A DNA stretch of 64,000 nt from assembly GCA_037128705.1 (NCBI GenBank), contig JBAXVX010000001.1, forward strand, positions 233,331-297,330, read 5' to 3'. The notes below the pieces were generated by a model. That model saw only the letters and a program-made list of their open reading frames with translations, made no database searches and was not told the DNA's origin. Position numbers and translations under genes: made by a program. This document shows, in pieces, positions 8,201 to 16,534 of the stretch; within the stretch, counting starts at the first letter, position 1; each line of letters starts with the position of its first letter. The stretch is from CAIVAT01 sp037128705 (lineage in GTDB: Bacteria; Bacteroidota; Bacteroidia; Bacteroidales; FEN-979).

Positions 8201-11200
8201 TTATTGAGGTGTCACGTAGATATTCTTCTGGTTACGGTACCCTTGTTTATCCATGTACCAGTCAGAATAGGAAGCACCTGAGGATTGAGCCCACTCGGCA
8301 AAGTGCAGGTAGGTCTGAAGGATATCAACAGTCTCGATCGGATATTCGAAATCGACTGGGATCTCGAAAGCCCAGGCCAGGCCTGTTGTTGAGCGGTAGT
8401 AGAAACTCTTCGCAGGATCAGAAGCATCACTGTAAGTGCCGAAATATACCGGATTCACCAGTTCAGTTGAGGGCTGGTCTTTCATGTGAATTTCCTTACC
8501 TCTTTCCTGGTTGACGAACATGAACGGGTTGAACGGGGCATTGCCGATGCTTGCCTGTGGGGTCTTGAAGTGAACGGTGACAGTTTGTAATTCAGTTTGT
8601 ACAGTCGGGCCACCAATGATGGTGTTGACCATACCCTGTCCAAGGATTGTATTCACTGCGTCGAACGGAATAATTACAGTGCTGTTGACACTTCCGGCTT
8701 CATAGCCTTTCGGATCAATGATTACGGAATTTCCAACTTTGATGCATCCGGTTACACTGGCTACATTTTCAGGAAGGGTTGCCAGGGAGAAACCAAAACC
8801 GTTGTTGAGCGAAGCACCGGCAGCCTTGATCTTGAGTTTGGCAACGAGATCGACTACGTTGTTGTTGGCATTGGTGACTGTCTTATAGTTGAAATTCACC
8901 ACCAGGTCGTTGCAGTCATAATCGCCGTAACCAGGCCAGAGATCTTCGAATACAAAAGTGCCAAAATCAACGGCATTCGGATAGTATGAATTAAATGCAC
9001 GTTCAGGATCGGTAGGATAGGCATCCAGGTTATCCGGTACGCCGTCACCATCGGTATCAACCCCGGGAGCAAAGACGATGTTGATCACGAGGATCTTGGT
9101 ATCGACGCCAACGCTGTTGGTTGCGGTCAGAGTCACATTGGTATTGCCTACGATGGTAGGAATCCCGCTGATGGTGTTTCCGTCGAAGGTGAGACCCGGG
9201 GGAAGGCCGGTCGCAGTATATACGATGGGTTGTGTTCCGCTGGCATCAACAGTGTAGGTAAATGATTGGTTTTTAACACCGACTGCAGTCAATGGGCTGG
9301 TAATGACCGGAGGGATGATGGCCTGTACGATGGTTAGTTTCAGTGTTTTTACATCGGCACCATACTCATTCGTTGCGGTCAGGGTAACATCGTATACATT
9401 TGCATCTGAAGGGGTCCCAAAGATGCTGTGGTTGATCTCATCATAGGCCAGTCCTGCAGGAAGTCCGGTAATATTATACTGAATTGTTGCTGAACCATCA
9501 GCTGTCAGGATGTACCCTGCGAATTGTTCTCCGGTAGTACCGGATGCGGCAAGGGCACTTGTAATTGTGGGAGGTGTTCCTACTGTAAGTACAAGGGTTT
9601 TTGTATCTGTACCGCCGGGGTTATTGGTGGCAGTCAGGGTAATATTATAGGTGCCTGCAACGGTAGGTGTTCCAGTTATCTCATGTGTCGCTTGATTAAA
9701 GGTGAGACCTGCAGGAAGGTTTACTGCATTGTAGGTGATCGTGCCGTTTCCGGAAGCAGTAAGTAAATAAGTATAAGGCATATTCACAGTAGTCTTTCCT
9801 GTGAGCGCGCTTGTGATTACGGGGGGGGAGGGAGGCTCAACAATGGTAATTTTTAAGGTTTTGGTATCTGTCCCCATCATATTGTCGACCGAAAGGGTGA
9901 CATTGGTAACACCAACAGCAGTCGGGGTTCCCGAAATTGTACGGGTTGAAGCGTTATATGACAGGCCGGCCGGCAGACCGGTGATGGCATTAAAGGTAAG
10001 GGGATCAGTGCCTGTTGCAGTAAAGACATAGGGAGTAAAAGGTTGATTTAACAGTCCTCCGATTTGCAGGGAGCTGGTAATGGTCGGTGCTACCGGGTTA
10101 TTGCAGGATGGAATGGGAATGTCGTAACCATGTCTTGTGCCGTGTGCCCCATTGTGTGCATTGTCGGGGTTGATTGACGGAGCATAGAGGTCAACATAAC
10201 CTGTTAAGTTACAGCTGCCTGAGGTTTTGCTCGTTTTTGTGCCTTTTATCTGTGATCCCTGGCTTGCAGGCCCATTTACATTGCCCTGGAGATCAAACTT
10301 TTGAGATTCAATCAGGCTTTGCAGCCCAAGGGTTGTAACGGATCCACCTGAAAAGCTGATATCTCCGTTTACCTTCAGGTATTTATTGTTGGTTAAAAGG
10401 TTGTTTTGTTGAAATGCGTTGTTGCTGTTGCTGGTTACATAAAACGAGCAGTTATTAATGAGTTTACCTCCACCAGTATTTATGGTCAGCTCTTCGTTTA
10501 CCGTAAATGTTCCGTTATTCGTAATGGTTCCTTTAATGATGAATTTATTGGAGGTTGATACATTTCCCCAGTTTTCCAGGGTTCCGTCAAAATCAATGGT
10601 TCCGCATCCGGCAAAGGACAGGTTCCCATAGTTTTTAATGGTAAAAGAATAATCATCTTTGGGGAGAACCACTGTTCCTGAAGGTGTAACAATCAGGGTT
10701 CCTGCGCTGCTGCTCAGGCCGTTTACAGTCAGGGTTCCGCATACCCGCAATGTTCCTCCACTCTTGATGGTGAGATCCTGATATATGGCTGAAGTGGTTA
10801 CACAAATTACTTCACCCGAGTTTACGGTAAAGTGATCTCTATTTCCATTCCCGGTATTGGTACACCCGGTACTGCAATCGTTGGATAACATGCCTTCGGC
10901 TGATTTGTTGGCTGCTTTGCCAAAGGTATAAGTCAGCGTTTTCCCGTTGATCGGAACAGAAACATATTCGTTGTTCCCGGCCGGGGATATTTTTCCTACC
11001 CACAATGCGGTAAGACGCGCAGGGACCCTCAAGGTTGTTTTGTACTGTGAATTGGGATCCGTAGCTCCCGTTGCGATTAACTTTCCGTTATTGGCAGGAT
11101 CATCCTGAAATATCTGTACCACATTCATTGACTGAATGCCTGAATTAACAACAGTGATATTGACATCAACGTTTGTAAAGTTGTCAAATTTAAATGATGC

Positions 11201-11344
11201 TGCAACCTTTAATTCAGTGAATTTGGTGGGGATTACAGGTGTGTCTTCATTGATTTTTTTGTTACAACCTGTTTGAAATAACATCGACCCGGAAATTATG
11301 AGCACGAAGAGGATCGAGGAAATTGTTCTGATAAATGTTTTCAT
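8201..11344 (-). CDS. LruC-domain lipoprotein with beta-helix and He_PIG repeats
   Basis: A 1047-residue surface protein. The N-terminus is a lipoprotein signal with acylation cysteine C27 (QTGC). A small beta domain (about 40-150) is followed by a repetitive Asn/Gly/Thr-rich region (155-390) that looks like a parallel beta-helix, then about four to five He_PIG-type Ig-like modules (415-770) with the recurring GLPAGL and ISGTP motifs. A calcium-binding thrombospondin-3-like motif DTDGDGVPDNLD (about 775) leads into the C-terminal LruC domain (795-1047). The N-terminal domain and the LruC domain resemble, respectively, the separate genes at 58287 and 58708, so this looks like the fused form of that pair. 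Its role, perhaps adhesion or matrix binding, is inferred from architecture. Confidence 0.88.
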   Translation of the reverse strand: MKTFIRTISSILFVLIISGSMLFQTGCNKKINEDTPVIPTKFTELKVAASFKFDNFTNVDVNITVVNSGIQSMNVVQIFQDDPANNGKLIATGATDPNSQYKTTLRVPARLTALWVGKISPAGNNEYVSVPINGKTLTYTFGKAANKSAEGMLSNDCSTGCTNTGNGNRDHFTVNSGEVICVTTSAIYQDLTIKSGGTLRVCGTLTVNGLSSSAGTLIVTPSGTVVLPKDDYSFTIKNYGNLSFAGCGTIDFDGTLENWGNVSTSNKFIIKGTITNNGTFTVNEELTINTGGGKLINNCSFYVTSNSNNAFQQNNLLTNNKYLKVNGDISFSGGSVTTLGLQSLIESQKFDLQGNVNGPASQGSQIKGTKTSKTSGSCNLTGYVDLYAPSINPDNAHNGAHGTRHGYDIPIPSCNNPVAPTITSSLQIGGLLNQPFTPYVFTATGTDPLTFNAITGLPAGLSYNASTRTISGTPTAVGVTNVTLSVDNMMGTDTKTLKITIVEPPSPPVITSALTGKTTVNMPYTYLLTASGNGTITYNAVNLPAGLTFNQATHEITGTPTVAGTYNITLTATNNPGGTDTKTLVLTVGTPPTITSALAASGTTGEQFAGYILTADGSATIQYNITGLPAGLAYDEINHSIFGTPSDANVYDVTLTATNEYGADVKTLKLTIVQAIIPPVITSPLTAVGVKNQSFTYTVDASGTQPIVYTATGLPPGLTFDGNTISGIPTIVGNTNVTLTATNSVGVDTKILVINIVFAPGVDTDGDGVPDNLDAYPTDPERAFNSYYPNAVDFGTFVFEDLWPGYGDYDCNDLVVNFNYKTVTNANNNVVDLVAKLKIKAAGASLNNGFGFSLATLPENVASVTGCIKVGNSVIIDPKGYEAGSVNSTVIIPFDAVNTILGQGMVNTIIGGPTVQTELQTVTVHFKTPQASIGNAPFNPFMFVNQERGKEIHMKDQPSTELVNPVYFGTYSDASDPAKSFYYRSTTGLAWAFEIPVDFEYPIETVDILQTYLHFAEWAQSSGASYSDWYMDKQGYRNQKNIYVTPQ

Positions 11345-11371
11345 TGTGGGTTTTTGAATTTAGGATTATTG

Positions 11372-11403
11372 CAAAAGTACAATGATTAAAAAGAGAAGTC
11401 AAC
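11372..11403 (-). promoter_or_regulatory. Promoter of the LruC lipoprotein gene
   Basis: On the minus strand GTTG, a 20-base spacer and TACTTTTG fit the Bacteroidota promoter pattern (TTTG/TTG, 19-21 bases, TAnnTTTG). The -7 box is 28 bases before the start codon. Confidence 0.6.
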
Positions 11404-11562
11404 CTGTAATTAGTAAAGGTAGGGAAAAACCCTCAAAGTGAGCATATAAACGGCAAATTTGTTTCGTAGTCCTTTCCGGGTTCGGCAGCGGAGGGGTGAA
11501 AATTATGATTTTTGTCCTCTCAGGAAAGGAAAATACAGATGTGCCAGGGAGCCTGCAACCAT

Positions 11563-11594
11563 GTTGGTGCTGTTTTAAATAATCGCTAACTTTG
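11563..11594 (+). promoter_or_regulatory. Promoter of mnmA
   Basis: GTTG (11563-11566), a 20-base spacer and TAACTTTG (11587-11594) fit the Bacteroidota promoter pattern. The expected transcript start near 11601 leaves about 30 bases to the TTG start codon. Confidence 0.6.
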
Positions 11595-11631
11595 CAGCCC
11601 TTTTTAACAAACATATAAAAGAAAAAATACC

Positions 11632-12714
11632 TTGGCAGGAAATTCAACTGTGATCGTGGGTTTGAGTGGCGGTGTTGATTCGTCGGTGGCAGCTTACCTG
11701 TTAAAGCAGCAGGGCTACCAGGTGATCGGGGTTACCATGGCGATCTGGGACGGTCAGTATAAATCGACCGGCAAGCATGCCTGCTATGGCTCCGATGAGG
11801 AAGAGGAAATTCGCGGGGCCAGGGAGGTGGCGGAAAAACTGGATATCCCATATCATGTATTCAACTGTTCGGCCGAGTATAAACAGGCCGTTCTCGACTA
11901 TTTTAAATCCGAATACCTTGCGGGCCGAACGCCAAACCCATGCATCCAGTGCAACCAGCATATTAAATTCGGGATGTTGCCAGCCATGGCGACAAAAGCA
12001 GGCATTCGCTTCGAGTACTTTGCTACCGGTCATTATGCCCGCGTTGGCTTCAGTGAAAAGTACCAGCGTTATATTCTCGAGAAAGCTGCCGACCTGAAAA
12101 AAGACCAGACCTACTTTATTCACCGCCTGTCGCAAGAGCAGCTTAAGCAATGCCTTTTCCCCATTGGCGGGTTCAATAAACCCGAGATCAAGGAGCTGGC
12201 ACGAAAAGTCGGGATCACGACCGAAGACCTGGAGGAGAGCCAGGATTTTTATGCCGGTGATTACAAGGATCTGCTGGATGTTGAGGAAACCCCGGGAAAT
12301 ATCGTTGACTCGAAAGGCACGATGCTTGGACAACACAAGGGCATATGGAATTATACGATCGGGCAGCGCAAAGGGCTTGGCATCGCCTTTTCTGAACCGC
12401 TCTACGTCATAGGGCTGAATAAAGAGAACAACACGGTGATCGTGGGAGTGCGCGAAGAGACCTACAATACTTCATTCATTGTTTCCGATCTCGTTTGGGT
12501 TGCCCTTTCGGGTCTGGAGCATCCGATGGATTGCACTGCGAAAGTCCGTTCTGCACAGAAGGAACGCGATGCACACATTGAACCCCTGGGAAATGGCGAT
12601 GTGAAGGTCACCTTCTTTCATCCGAACGATGCAATCACCCCGGGACAATCGGCCGTGTTTTATGACGGGGAGGTTTTACTCGGCGGCGGAATCATTAAGG
12701 AACTGGCGTTTTAA
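11632..12714 (+). CDS. mnmA: tRNA 2-thiouridine(34) synthase MnmA
   Basis: A 360-residue cytoplasmic enzyme that adenylates and thiolates U34 in the wobble position of certain tRNAs. The PP-loop GLSGGVDSS stands at about residues 10-18, and a CxxC (C104, C107) sits in NPCIQCNQHIKFG at the first catalytic-cysteine position. The second catalytic cysteine of the classical enzyme, usually in a GICFIGE-like segment, is missing: the aligned segment reads ESQDFYAGDY with Y207 at that place. It may belong to a variant subfamily using CxxC. No ATG fits the N-terminus; a TTG at 11632 gives the expected start 15 codons or fewer before the PP-loop. The stop codon TAA is fused to an 8-base repeat array. 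Confidence 0.92.
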   Translation: MAGNSTVIVGLSGGVDSSVAAYLLKQQGYQVIGVTMAIWDGQYKSTGKHACYGSDEEEEIRGAREVAEKLDIPYHVFNCSAEYKQAVLDYFKSEYLAGRTPNPCIQCNQHIKFGMLPAMATKAGIRFEYFATGHYARVGFSEKYQRYILEKAADLKKDQTYFIHRLSQEQLKQCLFPIGGFNKPEIKELARKVGITTEDLEESQDFYAGDYKDLLDVEETPGNIVDSKGTMLGQHKGIWNYTIGQRKGLGIAFSEPLYVIGLNKENNTVIVGVREETYNTSFIVSDLVWVALSGLEHPMDCTAKVRSAQKERDAHIEPLGNGDVKVTFFHPNDAITPGQSAVFYDGEVLLGGGIIKELAF

Positions 12715-12864
12715 GGTGACAAGGTAATAAGGTAACAAGGTAACAAGGTGACAAGGTGACAAGGTAACAAGGTAACAAGGTAACAAGGTGACAAGGTAAT
12801 AAGGTAACAAGGTAACAAGGTAACAAGGTAACAAGGTATCAAGGGGACAAAGTAACAGGGTAGC
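12713..12864 (+). repeat. AAGGTAAC/AAGGTGAC tandem array after mnmA
   Basis: About nineteen 8-base units, mostly AAGGTAAC, AAGGTGAC or AAGGTAAT, run without interruption from the mnmA stop codon (12712-12714 shares two bases with the first unit) to 30 bases before the M28 gene. The last three units are degenerate. The long open frame on the opposite strand is only a by-product of the periodicity. The same unit appears in frame in the MFS gene at 7403-7458. Confidence 0.95.
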
Positions 12865-12894
12865 TTATCTTCAAATAAAAACATCCACATCAAT

Positions 12895-14673
12895 ATGAAA
12901 AGACTTTCCATTATTTTCCTTCTCACCACATTTTTGGTGAACGGGTTTTCCCAGAAGGTAAGCACCAGTTCCTGGGATCTGAAGGATTATGTTACTTTCC
13001 TGGCCTCCGATTCGCTTAAGGGACGTAAACCCGGTACAGCTGAGATCAATGTGGCAGCGGCATTCATCCGCGATCACTTTCAAAAGGCAGGTTTGACCCT
13101 GATGGGAGAAAAGGGTTTCCAGTGGTTCGACATTGTTACTGATGTCACGCTGGGTGCAAAAAATGGCCTTACCCTGAGCAACTATACTGCGACCCTGAAA
13201 AAGGATTTCATTCCGCTCTCCTTTTCAACCAGCGCGACCGTCGATGCCCCGGTGATTTTTGCCGGGTATGGTTTCGACATTGATCTCGACAGCCTCAAAT
13301 GGAGCGATTACAAGGGAGTGGATGTGAAGGGAAAATGGGTGATGGTTTTTCGGGCCGACCCTGACCTGGATAATTCCGACAGTAAATTCATTCCCTACAG
13401 TGATGTCCGGACCAAAGTCCTGACCGCCAAAGACCAGGGTGCAGCCGGATTGCTGCTTGTCACCCCGAAAGGAGTTGAAAAAGAGGATAAACTGATGCCC
13501 CTGGTTGTTGAAAATAATGAGATCACGGGAGGAATTCCCATCTTCAGCATCACCCGGGAACTGGCAGACAAAATACTTATAAAAAAAGGAATCACCATCG
13601 ACAGCCTCGAACGTTCCATCGTCTCAACCAAGAGTCCGAAAAGTTTTGAAACCGGTGAAGTATTGTCGGGCACTGCCGACGTGGTGCAGAAAAAGGAACG
13701 GACGGCCAACGTTATCGCACTCCTCAAAGGCAGTGACCCTGTTTTAGAGGAGGAGTACCTGGTTATTGGAGCCCATTATGACCACCTTGGATTCGGCGGT
13801 CAGGGATCGGGTTCCCGTATGACCGATACCGTGGCTGTTCACAATGGCGCCGATGATAATGCATCAGGTACGGCAATGGTAATGGAACTTGCCAGGCGGC
13901 TTGCACCTGAAAAAAACAAACTGAAACGGAGTATCATTTTTGTCGCATTCAGTTCAGAGGAGATCGGGCTGCTTGGATCAAAGTATTTTGTAAATCACCC
14001 CCCGGTCGATTTGAAGAAAATCAAGACCATGTTCAATTTTGACATGGTAGGCCGTTTTGACAAAGAGAAGAATTCGATTTCGGTCGGCGGCACAGGCACC
14101 TCGGCCGAGGGAGATTCGATTTTAAAATCACTGGAAGCAAAATTGCCCTTTGCAGTCACCCATTCGCCCGATGGATACGGCCCATCGGATCATGCCTCCT
14201 TTTATTCCTCCAACATCCCCGTGTTATATTTCAACACCGGGGTGCATACCGATTATCACACACCGTTTGATGATACCGAGAAGCTCAATTTTGATGCGGA
14301 GAAGCTGATCGGAGACTTTGCTGCAGCCATCATCTGTTCTGTTGACAATCTTCCGAAGTCTTTGACATTCAAGGAATCAGGGAAAAAGGAAAATGCCGGC
14401 CGCTCGGGGCGCAAGCTAAAGGTCACGTTGGGGATTATGCCCGATTTTGCCGGGTCGGAGAAAAAAGGATTGCGGGTCGACGGGGTTACCAAAGATGGAC
14501 CGGCCGACAAAGGCGGGATGAAAAAGGGGGACATCATCACGGGGGTCAATGGCATGGCGGTCGGAAACATCTATGAATATATGTCCCGACTTCAGAAACT
14601 CAAGCATGGCATGACCGTGAACGTCGAGGTAATCCGTGAAGGCAAAAACGAAGTACTGATCATTCAGTTATGA
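12895..14673 (+). CDS. M28 family metallopeptidase with PA-like insert and PDZ domain
   Basis: A 592-residue secreted zinc exopeptidase. Residues 1-19 are a signal peptide ending in GFSQ. A protease-associated-like domain (about 100-225) is inserted before the completed M28 catalytic core (to about 480). Visible zinc-site motifs are GAHYDHLG with H294, HNGADDNASG, SSEEIGLLGS with the catalytic glutamate pair, and HTDYHTPFD with the last histidine ligand. A C-terminal PDZ domain (about 485-592) includes GPADKGGMKKGDII. It is likely periplasmic or surface-exposed and degrades peptides. The gene shares an ATGA overlap with the GtrA-like gene downstream. Confidence 0.93.
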   Translation: MKRLSIIFLLTTFLVNGFSQKVSTSSWDLKDYVTFLASDSLKGRKPGTAEINVAAAFIRDHFQKAGLTLMGEKGFQWFDIVTDVTLGAKNGLTLSNYTATLKKDFIPLSFSTSATVDAPVIFAGYGFDIDLDSLKWSDYKGVDVKGKWVMVFRADPDLDNSDSKFIPYSDVRTKVLTAKDQGAAGLLLVTPKGVEKEDKLMPLVVENNEITGGIPIFSITRELADKILIKKGITIDSLERSIVSTKSPKSFETGEVLSGTADVVQKKERTANVIALLKGSDPVLEEEYLVIGAHYDHLGFGGQGSGSRMTDTVAVHNGADDNASGTAMVMELARRLAPEKNKLKRSIIFVAFSSEEIGLLGSKYFVNHPPVDLKKIKTMFNFDMVGRFDKEKNSISVGGTGTSAEGDSILKSLEAKLPFAVTHSPDGYGPSDHASFYSSNIPVLYFNTGVHTDYHTPFDDTEKLNFDAEKLIGDFAAAIICSVDNLPKSLTFKESGKKENAGRSGRKLKVTLGIMPDFAGSEKKGLRVDGVTKDGPADKGGMKKGDIITGVNGMAVGNIYEYMSRLQKLKHGMTVNVEVIREGKNEVLIIQL

Positions 14674-15071
14674 CCCTGCAGACATTTTTCACCGAGGCCT
14701 TTTTCCTGAAATTTATCAAATTCAGCATGGTCGGTTTTTCCGGCGTGTTTGTTGATTTCGGGATCACCTTTATCTGCAAGGAAATTTTTAAAATCCAGAA
14801 GTACCTGGCCAATACATTCGGGTTTATCATGGCAGCCACATCCAACTACTTCATGAACCGGATATGGACCTTTCACAGCACCAACCCGAACATCATGCTG
14901 GAATTCACCCGTTTTTTTATCATCGCACTCATCGGATTGGGCATCAATCTGCTGATCATCTGGGCAATGACGGGTAAGTTCAAGGTGAATTTCTATATCT
15001 CAAAACTGGCAGCCACGGTCGTGGTGACTGCCTGGAATTTCCTGATCAACGCCTATTATACCTTTGTTTAG
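14670..15071 (+). CDS. GtrA-like membrane protein
   Basis: A 133-residue protein with four hydrophobic helices and the family segments KFSMVGFSGVFVDFG near the N-terminus and NYFMNRIWTF after helix 2. GtrA-like proteins are thought to help translocate lipid-linked sugars (for example bactoprenol-glucose) across the inner membrane. The start overlaps the M28 stop by four bases, so the two are translationally coupled, but a shared function is not evident. No glycosyltransferase lies beside it. Confidence 0.88.
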   Translation: MTLQTFFTEAFFLKFIKFSMVGFSGVFVDFGITFICKEIFKIQKYLANTFGFIMAATSNYFMNRIWTFHSTNPNIMLEFTRFFIIALIGLGINLLIIWAMTGKFKVNFYISKLAATVVVTAWNFLINAYYTFV

Positions 15072-15126
15072 CCAGGCATGAACCAATGCCATATTCAAAC
15101 TCCTCCGCCTCAGGGGGGGGCATTGA

Positions 15127-16017
15127 TTATTGGGTTTTGGTCATCGATGCAGGGATCATGATGATGAAATCGGCCTTTGCCGCGTCCTGTTTCGAAATGG
15201 TATCGATGTTTTCCTGTTCCTGGCAGGAGATGGTGAGTATTTTCAGGGTAAAACTTGTTTTACGGATAGCCTGGTTCACGTACCAGACGATGCCCTGGTA
15301 ATTGTCGCTGTGATAGGAGCCGTTAAAGTGCAGGAAGGTCTTCTGTCCATATGCACCGCCCTTCATGATGAACTGGGCCATGGTGGCATCCTTGATCGCC
15401 TGGGCCTTGCCCAGGTTCATCGTTTGATGGGTAGGCTGCCCGTCGCCGGCGATCTTGTCGATGCTCGCATAACATTCAAGTGAATCGGGATATTTGATTG
15501 GCAGCGAAGCGATCAGTCCGCGCTCCATGGCATTGATGCTGTCGAGACCTTCAAATCCCTTGAGGTTGACGAGTGCTGCATACCTGCGGGGGATATTGGT
15601 TGCTATAAATTTGATGCCCTGCTCCCGCGCATAATCCATAATGGGTGCGTAGTTATTCTTGTAGTCAGGCCAGAGCTTGGCTTCGGCCTCAAAATCCTTC
15701 TTCCGGATCATTTTAGAAAGATACTCATTGATCAGGAGTTGGTTGTCGAGCTCAAACATCTCTGCACCAAGAACCAGGTTTTCCTTTTTTTCCTCATACA
15801 TGCCTTTGGTCAGTTCAAGTTCCAGCCAGTGACAGATGGGATTGTCGTGCATCTCCCCGAAGAAAATGATGTCGGAGTTTTTAGCCGCCTTCAGAATATC
15901 CCCCCAATCGGCTGTCCGGCCTTTCGAATTATAAACCTTGTAGGCGGGATTGTCACTTTTCATAGCCAGAAAAGGAAGGAGAAGAAATAAAAGGAAAAAA
16001 ACTGTCTTGATTTTCAT
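15127..16017 (-). CDS. ChaN-like protein (haem-binding uptake family)
   Basis: A 296-residue secreted protein with an N-terminal signal (hydrophobic 5-18). The motif FFGEMHDNPICH (residues 52-63, with E55 and H57) and a later GSYHSDNYQGI segment are hallmarks of the ChaN/DUF399 family, related to the Tiki/EreA fold. Campylobacter ChaN binds haem, and the family is often linked to iron uptake; a hydrolase activity is also possible. It is the last gene of the minus-strand run that includes cytidine deaminase and the S41 protease, 19 bases after the deaminase stop. Confidence 0.82.
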   Translation of the reverse strand: MKIKTVFFLLFLLLPFLAMKSDNPAYKVYNSKGRTADWGDILKAAKNSDIIFFGEMHDNPICHWLELELTKGMYEEKKENLVLGAEMFELDNQLLINEYLSKMIRKKDFEAEAKLWPDYKNNYAPIMDYAREQGIKFIATNIPRRYAALVNLKGFEGLDSINAMERGLIASLPIKYPDSLECYASIDKIAGDGQPTHQTMNLGKAQAIKDATMAQFIMKGGAYGQKTFLHFNGSYHSDNYQGIVWYVNQAIRKTSFTLKILTISCQEQENIDTISKQDAAKADFIIMIPASMTKTQ

Positions 16018-16036
16018 GGATAAGATTTATAGTGGA

Positions 16037-16525
16037 TTATTTTTTAAGTTCCTTTTCTATAAAGGCCAGCGGCAGCAAGGTCCCCATTCCCTGGATGACA
16101 TACACCGGTCCGCTGTGACCGCCCAGGATAAGACGGATCTTGTTGTTGAATTTCATCTCATACTCCATAACCGCCTGCCTGCACATGCCGCAGGGAGGCA
16201 CCGGATCGGAAACCTCAAAGGAATCGGCTTTGGCCGTGATGGCGAGCGATGCCATCGGCACATCCGGGAAGGCCGATGCGGCGGCAAATACAGCCACTCT
16301 TTCGGCGCATAATCCGGCCGGGAATGACATGTTCTCCTGGTTGCTTCCTGTGAAGATAAGTCCGTTCGCCAGTTTCAGGGCCGCACCCACATGATATTTT
16401 GAATAGGGGGCGTATGAACTTTTTGTAGCCTCCTGAGCCTTTTCCAGCAATTCACGGTCAGAGGCAGCCAGGTCAGCCGGGGAATTAAAAACCTGGTAGG
16501 TGAAGGAATGGGTGATTTCTTTCAT
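16037..16525 (-). CDS. cdd: Cytidine deaminase
   Basis: A 162-residue cytoplasmic enzyme that deaminates cytidine and deoxycytidine to uridines in pyrimidine salvage. The zinc site is C73-A-E75 and P-C112-G-M-C115, that is the three-cysteine tetrameric type with the catalytic glutamate E75. An N-terminal extension of about 20 residues precedes the core, as in other Bacteroidota enzymes. The gene starts 9 bases after the S41 protease stop, so the two are probably co-transcribed. Confidence 0.93.
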   Translation of the reverse strand: MKEITHSFTYQVFNSPADLAASDRELLEKAQEATKSSYAPYSKYHVGAALKLANGLIFTGSNQENMSFPAGLCAERVAVFAAASAFPDVPMASLAITAKADSFEVSDPVPPCGMCRQAVMEYEMKFNNKIRLILGGHSGPVYVIQGMGTLLPLAFIEKELKK

Positions 16526-16534
16526 GGGAGATTT

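Noticed and set aside
11399..11647. Minus-strand open frame of 82 codons in the LruC-mnmA spacer
   Set aside because: It covers both divergent promoters and overlaps the mnmA start, with no family resemblance.
12713..12864. Possible CRISPR array
   Set aside because: Units are 8 bases and directly adjacent without spacers; no cas genes are present.
12711..12965. Minus-strand open frame with repeating Leu/Val/Thr/Pro/Cys/Tyr peptides over the 8-base array
   Set aside because: The open frame is produced by the periodic array on the opposite strand and has no start context or homologue-like composition.
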